Below are positions 1 through 13,200 of a stretch of 64,000 bases of DNA, piece after piece. Origin of the DNA: Oreocharis arfaki. Taxonomy: Eukaryota > Chordata > Aves > Passeriformes > Paramythiidae. The notes beneath the pieces are model-generated. The model saw only the letters and a program-made list of their open reading frames with translations. It did no database searches and was not told where the DNA came from. The DNA is taken from NCBI GenBank assembly GCA_013398015.1, contig VZRR01002860.1, positions 312,107 through 376,106 on the forward strand. The letters are read 5' to 3'. The position numbers were made by a program, and so were the translations under genes. Numbering within the stretch: the stretch's first letter is position 1; the number at the start of each line of letters is the position of its first letter.

Positions 1-80
1 GCCCCGGGCCTGCCCCGGCCCCTCCGTCCTGCCCGGTGTGCCGAGACACTGCCCCGGGGCTGCGAGCTACTCCCTGGAGG
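1..80. promoter_or_regulatory. CpG-dense window edge, likely part of a CpG island
   Basis: The first 75 bases are strongly GC-rich and hold about eight CpG dinucleotides, whereas the following kilobases are AT-richer and nearly CpG-free. In vertebrate DNA this pattern marks a CpG island, normally a promoter or first exon. No reading frame or splice site here can be assigned to a gene. In the human locus the gene upstream of EXOC3L4/TNFAIP2 is CDC42BPB, transcribed away from them, so its promoter is a possible owner. That is inference from synteny only. Confidence 0.5.
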
Positions 81-1095
81 GCAGCCACCCAGTGCTTGAC
101 ATGTCAGAAACTATGTTACAAGTTATATTAAAAACAATCAAAAGCAATTAGGTTGCTGAATAAGTTGTGTTTTTCCTGCACAGCCGGCTTTTGGGGTGTG
201 GGAAAGAGCCTGTTACTTAACTCCAGTGTCATAAAGGCTCAGCGTTGGGTGGCTCTGGGTGCCTGGGCTGCCTTACAAAAGATGACACAATTGTCATATG
301 CATGTACTCTGTTCTTAGCGGAAAATGTTGCCAGCCCTATGTAACTGAATTCAGACCCTGAATGAAATGCATGTCTGGATTTATTTTCACGTAAAAAGCA
401 AACTTGTGTCCTTTCTTGCCTGTTAACTTGTTTTTTCCCATCTTCTTCCGTCTTCGCTCTTCCAGTATCACAGGAATTATATGTTTTGGGTATTTTAGAG
501 CGTCAATAATGTTCAAGTGGCAAAGAATTTTTTCCTGACTTTATGAATTGAGTGGGTAACCAGCTCTCTCACCCCTATAAACACTCCCCAGCAGAACAAT
601 GCTCCTCAGTTCCTGTCACTGTCTTACTGAGTAACGTTGTAAAGCTTCTTGATGGCTCTGTGGGAGTATAGAGGAAAAGAGAGGGAGCGACAGTAAAACT
701 AGTAGTGACATTAAATGGTGTTATATACTCTAAATCTCTTCCTGCCTGAAGTCAGTTTTGACACGTAGTTTTCCTGTCTGGCTTTGATATCACGTTGATG
801 GGGTCAAAGGAGATATCCCTCCTGTTGATCCTTGAAGTACCTATTGAACATTTTTGGTCTGATATGCAGAAGAACCACACTCAGGAAGGTGGCTGATAAA
901 TGAGGCTTTCTTAAAAGCAGGGCTACTGCCACTTCCAGTGGCACACAACAATAAAAAAAACTTGTTTCCTCAGCTGGAGAAGCCAGAGACAAACATGCAC
1001 ATCTCGGTGCTTTCTATCAAAACCCTTGTTGTGGCAGCTGCCCTTGCTACATGTCTCCTTTCAGCATATGGAATATTCTAGCCAGGACACTGTCC
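81..1095. other. noncoding stretch, nothing recognised
   Basis: This is unique-looking AT-rich sequence. Short open frames on both strands have no recognisable domain and no credible splice borders. Confidence 0.5.
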
Positions 1096-1099
1096 TGTA

Positions 1100-1240
1100 A
1101 AGCATCATGGAATGGTTTGGGTAGGAAGGGACCTTAAAGATTATCCGGTCCTAGCCCCCAACCACAGACAGGGACACCTTCCACCAGACCAACCACATCC
1201 AACCTGGCCTTGGACACTACCAGGAATGGAGAGTCCGTCA
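1100..1240 (-). mobile_element. CR1 LINE 3' end, antisense, old
   Basis: Read on the - strand, this segment runs through the familiar CR1 3' terminal region: a wording equivalent to 'contracted to one final sentence' of the element, with the tract that specifies the phrase around GGTTGGA...GGTGTCCCTG, then GGACC...AAGGTCC-type sequence and CATTCCATGATG at the end. On the + strand it appears as ATGGAATGGTTTGGGTAGGAA near 1108 followed by the complement of the purine-rich segment. It is 5' truncated, as most avian CR1 copies are, and diverged, with no coding potential left. Confidence 0.75.
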
Positions 1241-1244
1241 TGTA

Positions 1245-4200
1245 AGTTTGTCTTGGACTTCACAATCAGCATCTGAAAAAGGTAAAATTCTTCAGGATAT
1301 GTTAAATGTCTTCTTGATAAATGCACAGCAACACTTTCTGAAACAAGAGAGAGTGTTAGGGTAAAATAAGGAAGCATCTCCGAAGTATGTGAAGCTTGGC
1401 AGTTACCATGAGGGAAAAAAAGTCATAAAAAAGTGGGAGGCAAGACAGGCACGACAGGAAATCCTTTGCTGTAAAAACACGTGGCGCAAATAACTTGCTA
1501 AATGCCTCCTGTCTGTGGCTTTAGCTCTGTGTTACAACACCTGCGGGGTTAATAAATTACGAGTGTTAAAGTATACTGTTGCCAACACCACTTAGTGTGT
1601 TCTTGGAAAGAGACCCTGGATTTGGTACTATTTGGCTTTATGAGCAACTCTGAACCCTTACGATTAACAGCATAAAGAAGGATACTTTTTTATATATAGT
1701 ATATAAATTGACAAAAGTTGAAGAGGTACCATTTAAGATGGTGATTCTTCTGCAAAAAGCAGGTCTCATGCAGGTGAAGTCACACGACATTCTCCTGGAT
1801 TATGCAAACCAGACTAAAATTGTGGATTATTGACTTCATGGTGCCTAGTTGTTGATTTTTTCCTCAGCAGAAAATTCACCAATATTAAATGTTGGATCCC
1901 AAATATTTTTACTGAATCTTAATAGTTACAGTTTGTTCATTTTAATATTTCATGGTATGGACAAGACAGAAAAATACTTTCTCTCCTCCCACTTTAAAAT
2001 GTCACGATTTCATGAATCCTGAAGTTCATAGTTCACATTGCTGGTGTGACCTTCAAAATACAGACCGCTTGTGTACTTTGCATTTTATTGACAGAAACTA
2101 TGCATACTTTTGTAGGTATGACATTTTAAATGGCACTAGTAAGTCAGGTTTTGCAAATGGTTCCATGTCTAAGAATAGGAATTTTTCCACAGTTGAATTT
2201 ACGGTGCATTTCCTTATCTCAGAAATGCTTTATTATTGCTGAGTTCAGCCTTGAACAATCCAAGTTTGTTCTATGTTGCCTTAGCCAGTTTTTATTAGAA
2301 ATAACCAAGAGTCAATGACTGTGACAATGCAGCAAAATCAAAACGCTATTGAAATTCTTAACATATTTAAAATCTTTACAAATTGGTAATCTGAACAGTT
2401 ATGATGTGTCCTTTTAATCTCTGATTGGCAACTTTGTGTCCTGTCCATGGTTTATTCAGCAAGATTGTCCACTATCACTGGTGTGGCTGGCTGTAAACAT
2501 ACCCTGAATTCAATGCCCTCTTGGTAACCTTAGCCTCGAAGAATGTTTTGAAGAATGTTTTGTCTCTTCTGCGTGTGTCATCTCCTAGTGGCTGGGTCAG
2601 AGCTCTTATTTAGTCCAGTGCAGGCAGGAACATCGGCACCTGAGTAAGGGATTCCTCCCCATGCCATCTTCACAGCTTTGGCTGTAATTTCAGGAGATGG
2701 AAGAAGGGCCAATCTTATCTATACTTACATGGAATAGGTTCTTCTTCCTGTCTTGGCAATATGTAGAGAAAGTTTAATTATTTACATGCCGGGTTGGGAC
2801 AGGTAACCTTTAGGGAAAGGTGGGTCCAAAATCCACTGGGATTGATACTAGACATTGATCAGTCACAAGGGCAGAGGTTAATTCTGGTTTCACTGTTCAA
2901 GAGCTTCACAGTCATTTCTGTCCAGCACCTCACTGGTCATCTTGGGCAGGTTCATTTTGTGAAATGCTTTTCTTTCCATGCTCTGTAGCACCATCATTCC
3001 TGTTAGCTATTATTAGTAGCTCAGGAATCAGTAAACAGAGAAAAACATGAGAGCAAGTGTGTGATGTTAGACACACATATAGCCAGTACTTATGGTAGTT
3101 ATTTTTGTAGCTTCTATTACTATGCAGAAATGCTAAAATCTCCCAGCTAGTGCTTGGGTCCAAGGGCCCTGAAAGGGTTCAGTGTCAGCTGACAGCATGA
3201 GGTAAGCTCTGCCCCAAATTTGGTCTTGTCACCAGTGAGGTTCCCTGTGCCCTTCTTTTTCTTCCAGTGTGTGTCTGCCTATGTAAGGGAGTCAGCTCAG
3301 CAAGGAGAGGCAAACAGCTTCTCTGCAGAATATAAACCAGTGTGTGATAGCAGTGAAGTCCCTGCCTTGGAGACCTGTGTTTTGTGAGTGTGTCTCAGCA
3401 GTAGGTGCAAGAGCTGGTGATAGGAATCAGGGATGCCAGGTTTTCTCAGTTGGTCCAGACAGGAGCTTTGGCAATGGGCCTAGCTGGCAACCAGTACCAT
3501 TATCCAGCAGTTGCATGCTTGTGGTTGGCAAATCTGCCTGCTACATTTATATGGTTGCTGAAAGAAGTGGATGTGGAAGATAAGAACTCCCCGGGAACAG
3601 AGCTTCCAGCTGAGAACATGCTGTCAAAGCTACCTGTCTGTTCATTATTCCCATTAGTAACCACCGTATTTGCATTTCCCTGCTTCTTATCATAGTCAAG
3701 CTTCAGACATCAAAATTTGCCCCTGCATTGAGTTAAATCTCTCTTCCAGTATCATTTTAGCGATTTGCACTTCCATTTCATTAAAGGAATTGCTTGCGTC
3801 CTCTGCAGCTGTCATGTGCTTTGCCAACACCTCCACAGATTAATCCTCCTTCATCCTTTTTCTTTGGCTTCCTATGGTCTGGCAACCAGTGCTGTGATTA
3901 TCAGTATAGATTTCGCAGCAGATGTTAATTCTAAGCAGTAAAAAGGAGTAATCAGTACTTAGAGTTACCTATTGGCTTTCTACTTTTCCTTAGGGAAAGG
4001 TGTGGTATCCCCTGGTATTGAGAGCCTATCTCTAAACCTCCTCCCCGTCTGGGGAGACCCTGGAGATCTTAAGTGCTCCCAAAGCCCTTCTCCTGTGAGC
4101 CAAAATGTGTCTGCTGAGCTTGTTTCCAGGGGTCTGCGCTGCTGGGTGCAGCAAGTTTTGCTCATCTGTTCTGTCATTTGAGCGTGGAGAAGTTTCTTTG

Positions 4201-7200
4201 CTTCACAACAATTGCTGGGAGAGCTGAGGTTTGGAGGCAGCACTGAGGCCCACATAGGGATTAAGTTTGTGCTTCTTCTGGCAGATCTAGGAAGAGGGTA
4301 AAGTATCCCCGATGCTTGTGCTGAAAGGAAAGGAAAAGCCAGTTTTGAAGGCAAAGGAAAATTTTTGTGTTCTCCAAAACAAAACATTTGAAGGCGCTGC
4401 TTGGCTGAGAGGGCAGTGCTGCGCATTTGGAGACAGACAGACAGACACATCACAGAAAATATTTTTTTCTCCAGTGTCTGATTGTAAATCCTTAACGAGT
4501 TGCCTCTTGCAACATTGAAGGTATTTCGCAGGGAACCAGAGGTCCTAGACGATAATGTTGAATTTGTACATCATGGTTCAGAATTTGCTGCTTGTTTGGT
4601 ATGTTTGGCCAGCAGCTTGAGTACAGCTGGTGCCAGCTTCTTAATAAAAACACAGGGATTACCTTTTGTAATGAAGCAAATAATACATGACTGCCATGCA
4701 GTGCCAAAGGCTTTGAATGCTCTGGTGGTTTGCAGCTCAAATATTTATGTTACTAAAGTAAATTATTTGCCAAACTACAAAACAAAGCAGGGGGAGTGGT
4801 ACTTAAATAGGAAAAGAGACGCAGAAATTTTGTCCTATGGTTTGTATATGCCGAGTGTTATGCATGCTTAGGATATTACACAGAGTAGTAGCAATATTAA
4901 AATAGCTAATAACGCACATGATTTCCAAGAGTGGTGTAATAAATTAAGTCTGGTTTTGGCCTATGAGGATTCTCTAACACCTAATAAAAGCTGACTTGAA
5001 GCACTAACAGTATCTCACTCTACCTGTGAATGTCACTGTGTTTGGAATTATGCAGGGGGTTGAGAAACAGGTAAATGGTGCTGAAGACACGGGCAGGTGC
5101 ATACTCACACACAACCACACACACCACCATGGCATAAATCTTTCTTGTTTGTTTAAGAAATGAGGCTAAAAATATCCTTGAATATGAATCCTGGTCAAAC
5201 ATGGTGTTGACTGTAAAGTCTAGCATGAGTTTATTGACTTAATGTAGACTTTTTTTTTTTGAGAATAACCCAGGAGACACTGAAGGCAAAAGTTTCATAC
5301 AAGGACTTTACTGTCTTGAGTTGTTTCCAAAATCAGTTTCGCAAAAGTCTTAAGATGCAGAGTTGGGCCAGTGAAGGCTAAAAGGCATAACGTAAAGTGA
5401 ATTTTCCCTTGAAGCTCAAGAGTGTTATTCGAAGCAAAAATATCTTATCCACATTGACCGTTTTTGAGTTTTTTACTTGGGAGAGTCTTAGGATACAAGC
5501 TTTCCTGAAACAGGCCTTTTCATAGAGCTGAAGGGGTCTGAAATAAATACTAATGATAACACGATTTGTGGCTACCACACTCATCTGGGAAACTGTGGCA
5601 CCAGCAACTGCATTACATTTTGTGGTAGCTGTGAACACTTTGACACTGTAATTCTTTCAGAACTTGATTTTAGGATTCCAAAATGATTGTGTGCATGTAA
5701 GTGAAATCACATGTAGGAAGCATTACTCAGCGCTTAGTCTAATTTATACTTATTTCACCAGTGTCCTTAAGATCCCTTTTTCACAAGCCTTATTTGCACA
5801 ATTTATTTCAAGCACAGTAGCATTTTTGCTTCAGTGCCTGATGTGGACGTGAAACATCTGAATAAGCTGCAACTTGTGGTTGTACAGTTTTCCACGGATT
5901 TTGTATCTGCTATGTCTTCTTTGCAATAAAGGACACAAAGTAGGACTTCTTTAAGTTCCTCACAACCACTCCAACCTTTAAAAGAAGAGATACTCAAAAA
6001 ATACTCCGGCTGTTTTCAGCGTTGTTTTGCTGCGTCTCACCCACAGTTAGTTTTTAATCCTTCTCATGAATGATTTACTGCTCCCTTTCTATCATGTTAC
6101 TTTTTCATCGTTGCCTCCAGCAGACAAAAAGCTTTCAAAGGGTTCTTTAGGGCTTAATGTATTGTTTGTCCTAGATATTTGGCATGACTTATTCAGAAAT
6201 GTGTAATAAATACACAGCTCCTCTCATTTCTGATTGTTTGCACATCCAAAACATATCCCTGTACTAGCCCTTGTGAAGCAAATTAACTCTACCCCAGATG
6301 AAACCAGCACAGGCACTTGACAGATTAATGGATGACCAGGTGATGGATGAATAGTCTCTTCTAGACGAAGTTAGGAAGGGTGTGTGTACAGGTGGGATCT
6401 CGAAGGTCGTGTGTAAATACATGTGAGCTCATTCAAGTCCATGGAGATGCAGTATTTTTTACCAGTGGATAATATGCTGGTTTTACTCAGAGACTTTACT
6501 TCTGAGACATCTTTCTTGGTACCAGCTTTATGCACTTATCCCTGATTATGGATATATAGATAGAACACTTCTGTCCTCAAAGACATATACTTATAAATGG
6601 TTATTTTTTGTTAGTAGATATCCAGTTCTTTTGGTTGGTTGCAGCTAATGTGGCTGAAGAAAGCCTTTACTTTCCCTGCTTGCTTTTTTTTTTTTCTTCC
6701 TGAGACGAGGAGTGCTGCGACAAGGGGTTTTGATGGTTTAGTCTGTCTGCTGTGAGGGTAAGTCTCTGTGCGGGTCTGTGTGCTCTGAAGGATGTTTACT
6801 AGTAGACATTTGATAAAACTTCTTTTCATTTTATAGATAATGAATTGTGAATCTCAGTGCCAGTGCTGCTCCCACAGAGACTTACAGTAAACAGCTGAGT
6901 CATACAGATGAAGCCTGAAATTTCTCCTCTCACGGATGTGAGGGAGTCCCGCTGCGTTCCTCTGCAGAGAGTCCTGAGCTACTGAGTTCTGCACCCTGAA
7001 AAACGTTTGAGTGGGCAGGAGAGTGAACAGTTTGTCCCCTGCACCTTGTCCAGCTCTGTGCTAACTCTGGTGCACAGGAGGCACATGCTGGGATGTGTGC
7101 AGGCAGATCACTCACGGCTCACTCACATCCTGGAGCAGCAGGGAAACCAGCGAAGTACTGGTGGGCTGCCAAGTCCCAGCCTGCTGGCTAGGTTGCTTGA

Positions 7201-10200
7201 GAGTCAGCATAAACCTGCTGTAGAGTGAACCACTCAGGGCTTCTCTTACCCTAGCAAAGGCCTTAAAGGCAGCTCTGTAGCTTACTTTGGGTTGTGGCAG
7301 ATTCACCTGATTTTTGCCTGTTTGTCTATCGTGCTCCAGATCTGCAAACAGTGTTGTGCTTCCCGTGCTGATTCTAACCTATCTCAGCATATCTCCTGAG
7401 GGATCTCCGGGAGACATGACCAGTGTTGGGGAGGTCTGTCTCCCTACATCTCTGGCCTCTGCACAAGGCTATCGCACAAAAGGCTGTGCAATTTATTCTT
7501 CCAAAGACCTGCTAATGAGAGCACATGAATCAAAGGAGAGTTAGGAGTCGTGGGTTTCCCACAGCAGTCTCTTTCATAGAGTGATAACTAATGACTGCTT
7601 CTCAACAAATAAATAAAAAATCAGATAAAACAAAGTCAGAGTCTTAAGCCTGTACTCAGGACCAGCTAAGCTGCAGCCATTTGCTCTGACCACTTTTGAA
7701 AGCTTGGCATGCATCGCTTGCATGGGAGAGCAGTGCCAGAGCTATGAAAAGCCATGTATGTCTTAACTCTTGTTCTGTGTCTTTTATCTTGTCCATTTCC
7801 CACTGGCACTTACTGCATTTAAAGCTTTTTAGAGGGCCTGTCATTGTGCTGTCTGTGCTGTTAAGGCATGGACAGACAGTATTCTGTTCTTAAATCCTGC
7901 TTTGAAAATCTCTTCATAACATGTCCCGAGAAGAAACTTCTGGTTTGTTTATTTTGATTTGTCCTTTGGCTGTGGCTGGATGCCCAGTCATGGGCTGGAA
8001 TCAAACTGGCTGGGTACCAACACAGGGCAATTTGCAGGTCCTTGTGAGTGACTTCAGTTCATTTTGGCCGTGCCCCTGCAGCATTTCCCAGAGCCAGTCA
8101 TCTGTGCTTCAGCTGATCAGGGTGCAAGCTGAACTCTGCCTTGCCTGGCTGAGCCAGCCAAGAAAAGCATTAGCTAAGCAGAAGCAGTGTGTGGCTGGGG
8201 GCAAAGGTGAGCACGCATTAAGTATCCACATCTTGATACTGAAAGGATGCAGCTACAATCTAAACAGGATAAGGGGGACTGGGCAGACAGACAGCCGCCT
8301 GAGGTGACCCAGGAGTGCACGCCACGCTGCTTGCTGAGAAAGGCCTCTTTGTCTCCCTGCATTCTGCCTGCCCGTTTTGAGTGAGATGCAAAACAAATGC
8401 AAGAAACCAAACTATATGGCCTTGATGACGTTCTTCTGTTTCTTGGCATTGGTTTGTTGTGCTTAGAAAGGCTTTGAATGCGTCGGACCATAGCATGTAT
8501 CTCATCCCCAGCCAAAATAGAGATATTTGTGCAGTTGGCTTGAAGTTCCCCTCTCCCTTATATGCAGGCTAGGGGATGGAGATGGTTTCTGAATGCTGGG
8601 GCACCTTTCCTTCATGAGAATTCACAGCTGGAACACAGCTGAGAGACATGATATAGATACTCAAGTTCTTCATCTGTGTTTAGGAAGGAGTGAAGAATGA
8701 AGGTGGAGAGGACACCTTTAACCATCACCTACCCCTTTATCACCAGCTGTTGTCTGCCAGTATTTGCTTCCCTGTTCCCATTTAGATTACAGCTTGACCA
8801 GTGTGACCTGGATTTTCAGACCTTATTTTGAACACAGCTAATGCAAGTCTTGCTTTGGTTGAAGCCCTGCTGTGTCCAAGAGTATCTCTCAAAGAGACAG
8901 GAGAGTGTTTCTTATCAGTTTTAGCGGGATAGTCTTACCAGAGTTCTTGCACTTCACCTGGATATGTGCAGATCCTTTTTGTTGTGACAAGGCTTTACCA
9001 CTTTGATAAATTACTCCTGCCATAGGCTATAGATGACATGATAAAATGGACTTCACTTTGAGTTACAACTGGTTTTCTTTTCAGACTGTGTTTCATATCT
9101 ATTTCTGCACTGGCAAATTGGTCAGACAATGGACCTTGAAGTTGTAAGACTGAAAGTGAGAGGTACCAGCTCTGTGCTTCCCTGAGCTTTGACAGCATTC
9201 AAAAGTTGGGATGACAACTTGACTTCCATAACTACAAAATGCCTGTTTGGCAAAATAATCTTCTTGAATGGCATGCCCCAGTTCTGTATTCAGCTCGGCA
9301 CTGTTTGGTAGGGCTGTTTTGCAGGAAGAGATAGCTTCCTCCTCCTGCAGTGTGTTCAGATCCAGCCAAGGGACATGTTGGGCATTGACCTGAGGTAGCA
9401 CAGTCCTGTAGCAGTCCTGGTTGCTGTTAGTGAAAGGCAATTCTAGCAATGTAAGTGCTTATTTCTTTTAGTTGCCCTGTACTTTGGTGTCCAGTAGTGA
9501 CAACCTCTGAGCCCATTGGCATCACAGTAGCTTTGGTCACTTTTGGAAATTTGGGACTGTGCAGGCTCAAAAGTTCTGCCTTTTCATGAGGGGGCTGAGA
9601 TAAGCCCCACGTCTGAGCTCCAATCCTTGCATTGTCTTACTTGAATCTTTCCTGTTTCCCATTAGCTGTGGAGCTTAAAAAGTTAAACGGCAAGACTCTT
9701 AAGACTCTCTTCAGACTCTCTTCTTTCTTTGTTACTCTCATGTTCATTCTCATTTCAACTCCCTAAGGCGAAAACCAAATGTCATTTGCAGTTCACTGCT
9801 GTGTATTACATTTATTGCCCGTCTTGCTCTCTTTCAGAGCATGAACCCTACCAACCAACTTCTTATCAGTTTGACAGGCTGTGACTGTTGTCCTGGTGAC
9901 CGGTGTAGTTGCACTATCAGCATGTACAGAAGGCAGAGAAAGAGATGCCTCAATGTGTGGGTGTAGCTGTGCATGCACATGACATGCCAGGAAGTCACTG
10001 GGATATGCAAAGATAAGATCCAAGTTTTGGGCTATGTATGTCTGTGAAGGATGAAGCAAAAACAAAACAGATAAGCACGCGAAGTTAATAGCCATAGGAG
10101 AAGAAATGGGGCTGTGTGTAGGAGTTGCAAATGCTCTGCTCTTCTCAGAATCTGATTTATGTACCCGTAATTGAGTGCATTTGTATTTGAGAGATACTTG

Positions 10201-13200
10201 CCTGCCAGCCTGCTGTCTTTTTCTACCCACTCCATTTCTCTCATTTCTTACTTAGGCTTATGGACGTGAGAAAGAATAATGTTAGTAACACTTACGAGTC
10301 ACATTTTCCATCCAGACACGCCATGCTTAACCCATTCATACACGTCCTTGACAGCATTGACTCCAGTTCACTAATTACTCACATGAATCAATCAGACTGA
10401 TTTTTGCAGTGCCCTGTCACAGATCATCTCCTAGGTGCTAACAGAAAGCCCTGCTTTGAGCAGCATATGATCCAAATGGATGCCAAGGAACAACAGATGG
10501 AAAGAGATGGGTAAGGGAGCACAAAGAAATAGTGAGACATCATTACTCAGCACATAGGCAACGGTGTCAGCACACCAGCTGCCTAGTGTTTGGGACAGCT
10601 TTTGCAGGGTACGTGGTGTGTTCTTGCTTTACTATTGGCTGGTTCACGTAAATATCGTCAGCTTTCAGCCATTGAAGAAAATGTGGGATGGGGTAACCTA
10701 GATAAAACAGATCCTGGCTTGTACAGGCTGTATGTTATTTAGGGGATAAGAACTTATTCAGGTCTTCTACAGGTGAAAGGGTTGTAAGAAGCCTGCCAGT
10801 TTCTGTCCTGAGTGGGGACAGCTTTAACCTGCTGAGGTGAAAGTGGGGCACAGCTCATGCTCTGTGTGTGGTGCTGTGGTGCTGTAGCTGTGGTTGCTAT
10901 GGGGAGGCAGTATCTGGTTAATCTCCAACCCAGCTAATCTTCCATGGCTAATTGAGAATTGAATACATTTGGTTTACTGTAAATTCTGGGCTTTCTGGAC
11001 ATTCATTACCAAGTATAACTCCACAGTCATCAGCTGAGTTCTGCACTAGATGCAAAATCATGGGCAGACGTGTCCAATCTGCTGCCTGTCTTGTTTTGCT
11101 TGTATATCTATGCCCCCAGCATTACCCTTGCCTGGGTTTGCTTATCTGTGACCTCCAGAGGCCTTGCAGCAGATAGGATGCTCTGCTAGACCTGCCAAAA
11201 GTCTGCTCACATCTGTGTATTCCAAACAGCCTGTGTGAGGGGGTGTTTCAGTGGGACACATTGCAGGCAGGAGCTGATGCAGCAGATCTGTCTCCTCTAA
11301 GGCAGTGCTTCAGGGCAGGCTGTGTTTCAGGGGTGGTCAGCAGGGAGAAGGGATAGGCCTGTGAACAACGTTAGTCAGACCCTGTGCCAGGAGTCCTGGT
11401 GGGATGTGCCATATCTTCTGGCTGAAGGATGAGAGCTCTGATGACTAACGAGGAGAGGTTTAAATATGCTGTGGGATGGAGGTTCTGTCATGTAAAATTC
11501 ATGGTGCTGGCAGGCCATTTTTAAATAAAACATTACCCTCTCTGAAAAAGACACAAAGTTTTCATTTCATGCTTGCAAAAAAATTAAAAAGAAAAAAAAG
11601 AGGGATATTTAAAGAATGAGTCTGATGTGATTTTGAACTTGCTCTCCCAGCGGCTTTGTCCTGGAATGACACATGAACATTCCCATGAGGAAAGGTAGCA
11701 GTGAGGGGAACATGACTTTGGTGAGAGGAGGAGAGGACTGGTGCTTTCTGTTTAGCAGGAATAGAGGAGTTGCATTTCTCACCTCTGCAACACCTTCAGC
11801 TTCTGGAGTTGCTCTGTGACCTTCAGAGACATCATGCATGGTGCTGGTGGGCTACAGAGCAGGCCTGCACCAGCTCTCCTGTTACAGCACAGCTGATAAC
11901 CCAGCTCCTGTTACACCTCTCCTTCTGCTTTTTGTTGGCCTGTGCCTATTGTCCTGCACTCATTAGTACTTCTTCCGTTACCAAGATCAGACTGTTTTCC
12001 TTGGGCCACTCATAACTTTTACAGGTGTTGTGAATACTGAAATTTCTAAGGGACTTGTGAAAAGTCCTGTGTACCTTGAGCTAGTAAGGCATGATTATGT
12101 AGCCCTTCCTTTGTAACACGAGTTCTTCCTCTTAAGGGAAGCCAGATAAATGAAGAAGAAGCTATTGGTTGTTGTTGTTACAAAAGGCTCCTGAGCTAAA
12201 TGGGACTCTGGCACCAACCACTAACTGTGTAATTTCAGGAGTGTGACTGAAATGGCTGGAAATCTGTTTTTGCTACTAATGAGTGCAGTGAATAATTGCT
12301 GCTTTCAGTTCTTTTTCAAGGCAGTATTAGCCTGCTGGTTTAAACAATAAGATAGAGAATGCATGCGAAATTACATAAACATGTAGTGATTAAGTATATG
12401 TGGATCAATCGATCCCCCCAAAAATACGGTCACAGAAAATTCAGCGCAACATCGCATGCGAGGTGTTGCAGGTTATAGATAGCAGAAGTGATCTGTGTGT
12501 GAGTATTATATGAGGGATGGAAAAAAATTGAAAATTTGGGGTATAAGAAGCTGTCTTCATAATGTTTGTCCCAAACCACTGGTTTCCCTGGGAGCAATAT
12601 TAGAAACATGTGGCACGTCAATGTTAGATGATGAGGTAGTGAAGCATGGCTAACCCTCCAGCCAGCTTGTATGAAACAGGTCATTCCAGCTTTTGGAATA
12701 TGTCCCATGTTCTTAAAACACCCCTGAGCATCCCTGAATATCAATCTAGCTCTCTGCCTCAGACACAGAGAGTTGAGTTCCCATGCTATGCCATATGTAA
12801 GGGGGCCTGCGCTTTCCCTGTTAATTTGTGCTGCCTCTGTTTGCAGGAGAACCTGCTGTTGCCTGCCCTGCATGGAAGATGTAGTTTGTGTAACTCCATC
12901 TGCAGGGTGTACCTGATGCTCTGTGGCAGCGTGGTCTTGCTGGAGAAAGAAATGTTATTTGGAGTTTGGAAGGCGAGTTGGATCTGCTGCAGTTGTCTTT
13001 GTCTCTGCCTATGTTTCTTTTGAAGTTCTTGTTCCTTTTTGCAGGTACCTAGATGGTACCAGCGCTTACCTGAGAGAGGCAGGATGCTTGGTATGGGAGC
13101 TTCAGGGCTTGAGATCAATTACAAAGGACAGATGAAAGCAACTTTAATGAATTTTAGTGTCTGCAATGTGTTGGTAGATTGCCAAAGAGGCACTTGAGAC

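Noticed and set aside
3980..4453. 157-codon frame on the - strand
   Set aside because: No recognised domain and overlapped by other frames. Start and stop are not in an exon context.
4500..4871. 123-codon frame on the + strand
   Set aside because: It starts at a non-ATG codon, has no family resemblance, no CpG or splice signals and lies in AT-rich DNA.
7921..8307. 128-codon ATG frame on the + strand with some hydrophobic character
   Set aside because: No conserved motif, no promoter or polyadenylation context. Probably chance.
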